From positions 1-7,099 of the forward strand of contig URLB01000104.1 of the NCBI GenBank assembly GCA_900548595.1: a stretch of DNA of 7,099 nt, given 5' to 3'. The first letter of the stretch is position 1; the number at the start of each line of letters is the position of its first letter. Shown here piece after piece: positions 1-5,335 of the stretch. The position numbers were made by a program, and so were the translations under genes. The stretch comes from an uncultured Eubacteriales bacterium. Lineage in GTDB: Bacteria; Bacillota; Clostridia; Lachnospirales; Anaerotignaceae. The notes beneath the pieces were generated by a model that ran no database searches, had not been told where the DNA came from, and saw only the letters and a list, made by a program, of their open reading frames with translations.

Positions 1-334
1 CTATATCTGACGGGTTAAGCTCCTTATCTGCGTTTTCAACGGCTCTGACCGCATACGTTCTTGAAGCCACGGACTGAGCCTTTAGCGCTTCAATCGGAAA
101 TGAAGCTGGCATTTCAGCCGCAACAACGCCTTTTATGTACTCGTCCATTTTTTCACCGCCGACAGTATATGAAACGGACGGCGTATATTTTACCTCTCCC
201 GTTTTTTTCTCCTTTGTTATATTATTAAAAGGAAACTTTATACCTCTTGAAACCGCAAACGGGACAGCCGCAATACATATCAATACAAAGCACTGGAACA
301 TCACTATATATTTTTTTAAGATTTTCATATTCAT
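1..334 (-). CDS. spoIID: Stage II sporulation protein D (SpoIID), N-terminal part
   Basis: The first 111 residues are visible; the 3' end lies beyond base 1. Residues about 9-29 form one hydrophobic membrane segment, followed by a short linker and the start of a SpoIID/LytB domain: MDEYIKGVVAAEMPASFP (63-80) and IEALKAQSVASRTYAV (81-96), which closely match the SpoIID signature. In the family, SpoIID is a membrane-anchored lytic transglycosylase that acts with SpoIIM and SpoIIP on septal peptidoglycan during forespore engulfment; Glu74 in AAEMP is in the position of the proposed catalytic glutamate. Start 334 is chosen because an AGGGAGGA ribosome site (341-348) lies 6 bases upstream; a second in-frame ATG at 328 is further away. 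A terminator separates it from the gene behind it, so it should have its own promoter. Another SpoIID/LytB-domain cell-wall protein is possible, but the short N-terminus with direct entry into the domain favours SpoIID. Confidence 0.88.
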   Translation of the reverse strand, partial: MNMKILKKYIVMFQCFVLICIAAVPFAVSRGIKFPFNNITKEKKTGEVKYTPSVSYTVGGEKMDEYIKGVVAAEMPASFPIEALKAQSVASRTYAVRAVENADKELNPSDI

Positions 335-353
335 GGCATATCCTCCCTAAAAG

Positions 354-382
354 AGTATATGCCATAACAGTAAATACTATTG
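354..382 (-). promoter_or_regulatory. Candidate sigma-E-type promoter for spoIID
   Basis: On the minus strand, CAATAGT (376-382) is followed after exactly 14 bases by CATATACT (354-361). Recalled sigma-E consensus elements are a -35 near KMATATT and a -10 near CATACAWT with 14-base spacing; I count 5 of 7 and 6 of 8 matches. In Bacillus subtilis spoIID is a sigma-E gene, which is why this pattern was looked for. The transcript start would fall just before the ribosome site, giving a very short leader. The match is imperfect and the region is AT-rich, so this is tentative. Confidence 0.35.
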
Positions 383-391
383 ATACAAAAT

Positions 392-431
392 AAAAAATAT
401 CGAAATCCTTACTTGGATTCCGATATTTTTT
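392..431 (-). terminator. Rho-independent terminator ending the SLH / radical SAM / membrane protein operon
   Basis: A 17-base-pair inverted repeat has arms 392-408 and 415-431 with a 6-base loop (409-414). The only mismatch (403 opposite 420) becomes a G-U pair in minus-strand RNA. The outer stem is an A run against a T run, so minus-strand RNA ends in a U-rich tract right after the GGATT/CGATA stem. It starts 4 bases past the stop codon of the membrane-protein gene and lies ahead of spoIID. Because both flanks are A/T runs it could also work on the plus strand, though no plus-strand gene is seen upstream. Confidence 0.85.
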
Positions 432-435
432 ATTT

Positions 436-1218
436 CTATAACATTACTATCATTATTATAATGTATACAACAGCGGACATTGCTATGTTTTTAGCCATGC
501 GTATATCCCTGCCGGCAACATGTTCAAGCGCTTTGGGACACGGATTTTCTACGGCAAACATATTTTCTCTCAAATCTTTATACAAATTAAGCTTCAGCCT
601 GTCCTCAAATCTGAGCATAAAATACATTCTTTTGGTAACCCTGAAATAATGTTTCACACCGTTATTAATCCCATACATATAGTATCCCTTAAACACTCCT
701 CCGTTTGCGAGACTGCTTGTATAAAATTTGCAGTTAAGCAATATAAGCTCCGTTTTGTTAGAAAAAAATCTTTCAAAACGAAGAAGTCCCACATACGCCG
801 GCGGAATGGAAACAGCCAGAACAAAAGCTATATTTATTAATTTGCGAATAAAGCCCATTTCTCTGTTAACACCCATAATATCAGGCACATATCCGAGTTT
901 TTGTATTTGTATAATACAATAGCCTGTCAGCATCGCTGTAATGAGATAAATGACTATCGGCAGTACAACGCCCTTATCTTTAAAATTCTGGTTCCATATT
1001 ATTATTCCGTATGTGGCTCTTATGCTCATTATAGTTTCAAAAACGGCTATACAAAGACACAGTCCGTTTATTTCAAGACCTCTTTTTACACCCATAGCCG
1101 TAACCAACGCTATAAAAGCCCAAAAAGCCGTAACAAGCCAGCTTCTGCGACCCGTTGCAAACATAGCCCATACCGTTGCGAATATTATTGCGGCAGCCAA
1201 ATAACCGATATAAGTCAT
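436..1218 (-). CDS. Polytopic membrane protein of unknown function
   Basis: This gene encodes 260 residues in a family I do not recognise. Hydrophobic stretches at about 4-20, 27-45, 50-72, 84-106 and 126-147 suggest five membrane helices. They are followed by a roughly 95-residue polar region (150-243) rich in aromatic and basic residues, with pairs such as FKGYYMYGINNGVKHYFRV, and then a very hydrophobic C-terminal tail (244-260) that may be a sixth helix. No catalytic motif or transporter signature is visible. An AGAGAGGG ribosome site lies 9 bases before the ATG and overlaps the stop codon of the upstream radical SAM gene; the intergenic gap is 16 bases, so translation is probably coupled. 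It is the last gene of the minus-strand operon, as a strong terminator follows 4 bases later. Its placement suggests an envelope role tied to the SLH protein or the radical SAM enzyme, but that is only inference. Confidence 0.8.
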   Translation of the reverse strand: MTYIGYLAAAIIFATVWAMFATGRRSWLVTAFWAFIALVTAMGVKRGLEINGLCLCIAVFETIMSIRATYGIIIWNQNFKDKGVVLPIVIYLITAMLTGYCIIQIQKLGYVPDIMGVNREMGFIRKLINIAFVLAVSIPPAYVGLLRFERFFSNKTELILLNCKFYTSSLANGGVFKGYYMYGINNGVKHYFRVTKRMYFMLRFEDRLKLNLYKDLRENMFAVENPCPKALEHVAGRDIRMAKNIAMSAVVYIIIMIVML

Positions 1219-1234
1219 TGCAAATTACCCTCTC

Positions 1235-2107
1235 TTACAGTCCTCTGTAGTATTCCGGCTTATAAACATTTTTCTTTTCCGCCTGCTCTATCTGTTTGAG
1301 CAGTTTTTCATTGTCCTTGTTAAATGTTCCGCCGAGAGAAATATAATTGGAAGCATGGTTAGAACGGAAAACAGTACCCTCTGAATCAACATTTTTGATA
1401 AACAGCTTAAGCTCCTCAAAAACCTCCGGCGGAGTAAGATAATTGAATTTTCCGTCTCTCAGTTCTTCGTACATCGGCGCTCCGCTTTCCAAAAGCAATG
1501 TAAGGAAGCCGACATAATCCGGTTTCATTTCACTTATAAGTTTCGCCGAATTTATGGCATGGCTTTCCAAATATTTCTTACCGCCAAGTCCGGATATAAG
1601 CGTTACGGATACTTTTATCCCCGCCTCTTTCAGTCTTCTTCCGGCTTCGGCTATTTCCTCATGTGTAGCGCCTTTTTTTACATACTCCAAAACGTCGTTA
1701 TCTCCCGACTCCGCTCCCACATATACCATTTCAAGTCCGGCTTCTCTCAATTTTACAAGCTCCTCATGGCTTTTAAGAAGTACGTCCTTTGGAGCTCCGT
1801 ACATTGTAATTCTCTCGTTTTCGGGAAAAAGTCTCTTTACTTCTCCCATGATATAAAGCAAATCCTCTGTTTTACAAATGAGGGCATCGCCGTCGGCAAG
1901 GAATACCCTTCTTACAAGGTAGTCTTTATAATATTTTCTCGCCATAACCAGGTCTTCCACTACGTCTTCCATAGGACGAATTCTGAAATTTTTCGCCTTA
2001 TACATGTTGCAGAACCTGCATGTATTTCTGGCACATCCTATTGTCATCTGTATTATAAGGCTTCCTGCCTCACTGGGCGGTCTGTATACTGCTCCTTCAT
2101 ATCTCAT
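1235..2107 (-). CDS. Radical SAM protein with a CX4CX2C cluster motif
   Basis: The protein has 290 residues from the chosen start. Near the N-terminus, GCARNTCRFCNMYKAKNFR (24-42) gives Cys25, Cys30 and Cys33 as the [4Fe-4S] ligands, with an aromatic residue before the last Cys as in most radical SAM proteins. The spacing is CX4CX2C rather than the usual CX3CX2C; I recall the same spacing in related clostridial proteins of this type. Further support is the Elp3/MiaB-like core: VYVGAESGDNDVLEYVKKG (128-146), a glycine-rich SGLGG strand-loop (172-176) and an extended C-terminal region. There is no extra iron-sulfur, TRAM or B12 domain, so the substrate cannot be read from the sequence. A GTG at 2116 is in frame, but the AAAGG ribosome site (2120-2124) would be only 3 bases from it; it is 12 bases from the ATG at 2107, which begins the conserved MRYEG, so 2107 is preferred. 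The gap to the upstream SLH gene's stop codon is 15 bases, and the ribosome site overlaps that stop. Confidence 0.9.
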   Translation of the reverse strand: MRYEGAVYRPPSEAGSLIIQMTIGCARNTCRFCNMYKAKNFRIRPMEDVVEDLVMARKYYKDYLVRRVFLADGDALICKTEDLLYIMGEVKRLFPENERITMYGAPKDVLLKSHEELVKLREAGLEMVYVGAESGDNDVLEYVKKGATHEEIAEAGRRLKEAGIKVSVTLISGLGGKKYLESHAINSAKLISEMKPDYVGFLTLLLESGAPMYEELRDGKFNYLTPPEVFEELKLFIKNVDSEGTVFRSNHASNYISLGGTFNKDNEKLLKQIEQAEKKNVYKPEYYRGL

Positions 2108-2122
2108 ATAAATCACACACCT

Positions 2123-4258
2123 TTATTCTTCTAATGTAATGAATATTCTGTTTACATATCCTCTGCTGCTGAACGTAACTCTGACATGCGCTCCGTCCTC
2201 TCTTGCATAGTCAAGCACCTTTGAGGCAGGGAAAAGTTCTTCTTCGTTAATATAACCCCTTGCAGCCGGTTCAACCTTATAATTATGCTCTATTCCGGCT
2301 GCGTCCTCAAATGTTATTTCGCTGCTGGATATGCTTACGACAGTTCCTTCGCTTTCGGAACCCTGATATGCGGATATCTTTGTAACAGCTCCGTTATCAT
2401 CCAATTCCGCTTTCGCTACGACCTTGCTCTCCGCATCCTTGTAGAGTTTCTGGAACTTGGAATATGTAACCTTTTCACCGTCAAACTTACACTCTATATC
2501 TCTGTCATACTCCAGAGACATTCTGTTATCATCTTCATCTACAATAACTATTTTTTTATTATCCGCAGCTTTCAGCTCGCCTTTTATTTCTTTCATCTGA
2601 GCTCTGACTTTCGTTACAACATCGTCGTCATCAAATTCCAGCGTTACAAGCAGGTCGGCATCCTCCAGAGCATTTTTTATTTTCTTATAGGTCGATTCCC
2701 CTCCGTTTAAAACAAATTCGGCGTCATCGTCTATATCAAACTCTACTGTTCTTCCGAAGCTCGTTTTTATTTCAATTGAAGATGAGCTTATTTTTTTCAG
2801 CTCCCCTTCGGTATATGTATCACGGAATATCTCTACCTTTGTAGCTTTATTAAAATTATCTACTTCCGCCTTTGCATAATATCCGCCATCCTTATCATCA
2901 AAGAGGTCTTCGGCTTTTGACTCGCTTATTTTCTCATCATCAAGATATATCTCGCAGTCATTTGACATAGTAACCTTTACTGTCTTTTTCTTGTCGGCAT
3001 ATTCGCTTTTGATGTATAAATCTCCGTCTTTAATATTGGTAAGTTCCCCCTCAACATCGCTGAATTCCGCGCTTAAGGAATCGACTTCTCCGTTTTCGTC
3101 AAGGGTTACTTTAATAAAAAGAGTATTTCTGTCCACTACATACTCATAAAGGTCGTCCTTAGATACAAGTCCGCCGTTAAGGGTAATTCTGGGATTTGAC
3201 GAAAATTCATACCTTTTCTGTTCGCCGTCTTCCGTATCGAACGTTATAACCCTGCTTGTTATATTATTGAGATATCCTTCGAGAACATCGTCATCTTTTT
3301 TGTCTTCATCGATGTTTTCATTATCAACAAGTATTCTGACAGATACCACAACCCCGTTGGTCGTTGTTACCGTAACCATATCTCCGACTGTTATATCTTC
3401 GTATTTCTTTGTCTTTCCGTCTTCTGTAATTACAGGGGTTAATGAATTAAGTGTAAATGTAGAGGTTTTTCCCGTTTCATTCTCGCTTACCGCTATGGTT
3501 TTGTTGTCCGAGCCGTCGTCAGTTAAAATTATCGTTCCTAAAAAGTCCTGTGTTGCCGGTGTTTCAGGTTTTTCTTCCGACTTTTTCAGCTCATTTATCT
3601 TTTCGTAAGACTTAGAGGCTATTACAGCCATTTCAGCTCTGTTTATATAATTTTTCGGATTAAAGTTACCGTCGCTGTCGCCGACAAGTATTCCAAGCCT
3701 TGCCAAAAGGTCTATATACGGTACGCTTGTCGCTGTTATTTCAGCCTTATCCTTAAAACTGAGTTCCGCCGAAGTATTTACCTTGGAAATATGGCTGAGC
3801 GCCTTTCCGAAAATCACAGCGACATTTTCCCTTGTAGAATCCCTGTTAGTGCCGTCATCTTTAATAAATATTTCAATATCATTTGTTGATACTATTCCGC
3901 TCTCCAGACCGTATGCAACAGCCGTATATGCCCACTGCGGTATATCAGCCTTTTTCATGGCGTCTGTCCACTTGGAAACTGTGTTTTCGGTTGTTTCCAA
4001 ACTTCCCGTTTTCTCAAGAACACTGTATGCAAGCTGCATAGCTTCACAGTATGTAATTCTGTCTTTTGCTCTGAAAACTTTATTTCCCGATTTATCCGTA
4101 TCCCCTACCATAAGTCCGAGGTCGGCTACCTTATTTATATATTCTTTAGCGCCCTCCCACGGTACATTATTTATGTCGCTGAAAGAAGCGGCGCTGACGC
4201 TTACCGCCGTTCCCAATGACATTAAAGCCGCCATAAACACAGCAAAATATTTTTTCAT
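2123..4258 (-). CDS. SLH-domain exoprotein with six C-terminal beta-rich repeats
   Basis: The protein has 711 residues. Residues 1-24 form a Sec signal peptide (MKK, hydrophobic core, cleavage expected after VSAA). Three S-layer homology repeats follow: about 26-83 (FSDINNVPWEGAKEYINKV), 97-155 (with STRENVAVIFGKAL at 141-154) and 167-220 (with YINRAEMAVIASKSY at 204-218). In the family these bind secondary cell-wall polymer and hold the protein on the cell surface. A short charged linker (221-239) leads to about 470 residues of acidic repeats in six copies, described separately, that reach the C-terminus; no enzyme domain is seen. The ATG at 4258 has AAGGAG 8 bases upstream. It is first in an operon with the radical SAM and membrane-protein genes, with a candidate promoter at 4291-4320. 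The first SLH repeat lacks the usual TRAE-like motif, having ITYCEA instead. It is a paralogue of the protein at 5336-6853. It could be an S-layer-associated or outer wall structural protein; function beyond anchoring is unknown. Confidence 0.9.
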   Translation of the reverse strand: MKKYFAVFMAALMSLGTAVSVSAASFSDINNVPWEGAKEYINKVADLGLMVGDTDKSGNKVFRAKDRITYCEAMQLAYSVLEKTGSLETTENTVSKWTDAMKKADIPQWAYTAVAYGLESGIVSTNDIEIFIKDDGTNRDSTRENVAVIFGKALSHISKVNTSAELSFKDKAEITATSVPYIDLLARLGILVGDSDGNFNPKNYINRAEMAVIASKSYEKINELKKSEEKPETPATQDFLGTIILTDDGSDNKTIAVSENETGKTSTFTLNSLTPVITEDGKTKKYEDITVGDMVTVTTTNGVVVSVRILVDNENIDEDKKDDDVLEGYLNNITSRVITFDTEDGEQKRYEFSSNPRITLNGGLVSKDDLYEYVVDRNTLFIKVTLDENGEVDSLSAEFSDVEGELTNIKDGDLYIKSEYADKKKTVKVTMSNDCEIYLDDEKISESKAEDLFDDKDGGYYAKAEVDNFNKATKVEIFRDTYTEGELKKISSSSIEIKTSFGRTVEFDIDDDAEFVLNGGESTYKKIKNALEDADLLVTLEFDDDDVVTKVRAQMKEIKGELKAADNKKIVIVDEDDNRMSLEYDRDIECKFDGEKVTYSKFQKLYKDAESKVVAKAELDDNGAVTKISAYQGSESEGTVVSISSSEITFEDAAGIEHNYKVEPAARGYINEEELFPASKVLDYAREDGAHVRVTFSSRGYVNRIFITLEE
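2126..3541 (-). repeat. Six tandem beta-rich modules in the 711-residue SLH protein
   Basis: Degenerate protein-level repeats begin at residues 240 (LGTI), 327 (EGYL), 403 (EGEL), 484 (EGEL), 559 (KGEL) and 637 (EGTV), with spacings of 87, 76, 81, 75 and 78. Each copy reads roughly: acidic-G-hydrophobic opening, an I..I strand, an acidic turn, a Y/F-rich strand, a D/N-G hairpin, a variable helix, then V.V......G.V..I. The divergence and lack of obvious DNA identity point to old duplications rather than recent copying. The pattern resembles small beta-barrel repeats found in bacterial surface proteins, but I cannot assign a named family. Confidence 0.7.
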
Positions 4259-4290
4259 TAAAAAAACTCCTTCCTCTTTAGGATAACCGC

Positions 4291-4320
4291 ATTATCTACA
4301 TTCATATTCCGACCTGTTAA
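4291..4320 (-). promoter_or_regulatory. Candidate sigma-A promoter for the SLH / radical SAM operon
   Basis: On the minus strand TTAACA (4315-4320, five of six to TTGACA) is followed after 18 bases by GATAAT (4291-4296, five of six to TATAAT). Transcription would begin near 4284, giving a leader of about 26 bases that holds the AAGGAG ribosome site (4267-4272). Confidence 0.5.
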
Positions 4321-4570
4321 TGTTAATAACTGTCGAAACATGAATTAAGCCATACAAAATTTTCGCAAAGCCTTTTTGCAGTTAACCCTTTATAATTATG
4401 CAGTATAACATATCAGTACGTCGAAATTCAGAAAATCATATCCTTTGATTATATATGTCTATACAAGCATTTTATAAAGTATTTTTTTCAATACTTTAAA
4501 TTTTAATATAGCATAAAACCGTGTACAAATCAATCTCAGCCGATTTTTATATTACCGAAAAGCTATAAAA

Positions 4571-4582
4571 CAATGTACATTG
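4571..4582. repeat. Perfect 12-base palindrome, possible operator
   Basis: CAATGTACATTG is a perfect palindrome whose last three bases overlap the candidate -35 box (TTGAAT, 4580-4585) of the plus-strand promoter. A dimeric repressor site here would block RNA polymerase. No cognate regulator gene is in the window. Confidence 0.4.
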
Positions 4583-4608
4583 AATGATTTAAAAATATAT
4601 GATAAGAT
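4580..4608 (+). promoter_or_regulatory. Candidate sigma-A promoter for the small membrane-anchored protein
   Basis: TTGAAT (4580-4585) is followed by 17 bases and TAAGAT (4603-4608), each four of six to the consensus, with optimal spacing. An overlapping TATGAT (4598-4603) is a better -10 hexamer but has no matching -35 at proper distance. The transcript would start near 4615, about 40 bases before the start codon. Confidence 0.45.
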
Positions 4609-4655
4609 AAGGTAAAGTAAATAATATTGTGATTTGACGGAGGAGTATGAATTAT

Positions 4656-5177
4656 ATGAAAAAATTTCCGAAAATATTATTAGGTGTTATTATTATATGT
4701 CTTTTATTTATCGGGTTTCTTTATGTTAACAATGATATAGGCATAAAGGCAAGTAATTTAGAAACAGACATCCGCAAATCACAAAAAATCCCAAAAGATT
4801 GGTCAATTGACGGAAGTATTTCCGATACCATGGCAGCATTTATTTCTTATCCCAAAGATAAGAATGACCACACATTTTCCGTTTATGTAAACAGACCGGG
4901 GTTATCCTTCGGATATTTTTTCCGCGGCGGCGGCGATATAACAGAAACGGAAGATTACATTGCAAAATACACAGTAGAAAATTTCGACGAATGTGCATTC
5001 ATTTCTATGAATAATCAAAAGATTAATCGACTCGAAATAGACGACGGAAATACCGTACAATTAATTGACATTGACAGTAACAAGCCATTTGCTATCGTCC
5101 TACCCGTTAACATAGGAAATATTACGTTTTATAACGAAAACGGTCAGATAATAGATTACTATAATCATTCCCTGTAA
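4656..5177 (+). CDS. Small membrane-anchored protein of unknown function
   Basis: The protein has 173 residues from the chosen start. It begins MKKFPKILLGVII and has one strongly hydrophobic segment (about 6-24) with a lysine-rich front, so it is an uncleaved anchor or a signal peptide; no lipobox cysteine is present. The remaining ~150 residues form one mixed, probably extracytoplasmic domain: DGSISDTMAAFISYP (about 51-65), DHTFSVYVNRPGLSFGYFFRGG, then INRLEIDDGNTVQLIDIDSN and a beta-rich end with FYNENGQI. I do not recognise the family. An in-frame ATG at 4647 sits 1 base after GGAGGAG (4639-4645) and is too close; the ATG at 4656 has AGGAG 10 bases upstream and opens with MKK, so it is preferred. 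It has its own promoter and terminator and runs opposite to all complete neighbours. Two 60-base lines within it hand-counted at 33% and 38% GC, against 53% and 43% for two lines in the SLH gene, so it may be somewhat AT-richer. Confidence 0.85.
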   Translation: MKKFPKILLGVIIICLLFIGFLYVNNDIGIKASNLETDIRKSQKIPKDWSIDGSISDTMAAFISYPKDKNDHTFSVYVNRPGLSFGYFFRGGGDITETEDYIAKYTVENFDECAFISMNNQKINRLEIDDGNTVQLIDIDSNKPFAIVLPVNIGNITFYNENGQIIDYYNHSL

Positions 5178-5213
5178 ACTCTAATATATTGAGCAGTTGC
5201 TATCTATGAGTAT

Positions 5214-5247
5214 ACCTCCCTCTATAAATTCAAAAAGGGAGGTTTTT
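5214..5247 (+). terminator. Rho-independent terminator of the small plus-strand gene
   Basis: ACCTCCCT (5214-5221) pairs perfectly with AGGGAGGT (5236-5243) across a 14-base loop, followed by a run of T (5243-5247) and TATATTC. It lies 36 bases past the stop codon at 5175-5177. Confidence 0.85.
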
Positions 5248-5284
5248 ATATTCTTAATTATTACAAATGCGGAATCGCGCGACT

Positions 5285-5326
5285 AAAAAACCGAGAACCT
5301 TACCGTCTCGATAAAATTCTCGGTTT
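5285..5326 (-). terminator. Rho-independent terminator of the 505-residue SLH gene
   Basis: TTCTCGGTTT (5317-5326) pairs with AAACCGAGAA (5288-5297): ten perfect base pairs with a 19-base loop and, on the minus strand, a six-T tract (5285-5290) at the end of the stem. The loop holds a second TCTCG copy (5306-5310) that could also pair with CGAGA (5292-5296), so a shorter alternative hairpin exists. It lies 9 bases beyond the SLH gene's stop codon and faces the terminator of the converging gene. Confidence 0.85.
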
Positions 5327-5335
5327 ATCTTATTT

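Larger units (their letters stand above)
4259..4655. other. AT-rich divergent intergenic region
   Basis: These 397 bases separate the minus-strand SLH operon from the plus-strand small gene. The left edge holds the operon's ribosome site and candidate promoter; the right edge holds the plus-strand promoter, palindrome and ribosome site. Between about 4321 and 4570 I see no convincing reading frame or RNA gene. The only structure there is a 9-base-pair perfect inverted repeat (4475-4483 and 4490-4498) made almost entirely of A/T, plus a short GCAAA/TTTGC hairpin at about 4365-4379. Confidence 0.6.

Noticed and set aside
1559..2134. A 191-codon plus-strand open frame opposite the radical SAM gene
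   Set aside because: It is antisense to a strongly supported gene; its translation shows no domain and it has no proper ribosome site.
3783..4286. A 167-codon plus-strand open frame over the SLH repeats
   Set aside because: It is antisense to the signal peptide and SLH region of a confident gene.
4475..4498. A 9-base-pair A/T-rich hairpin as a terminator
   Set aside because: It lies between two divergent genes, so no transcript needs to end there, and the stem has just one G-C pair per arm position set; chance in AT-rich DNA is likely.
5275..5282. TCGCGCGA palindrome between the convergent terminators
   Set aside because: It is only 8 bases, with no promoter or repeat context; no function can be argued.
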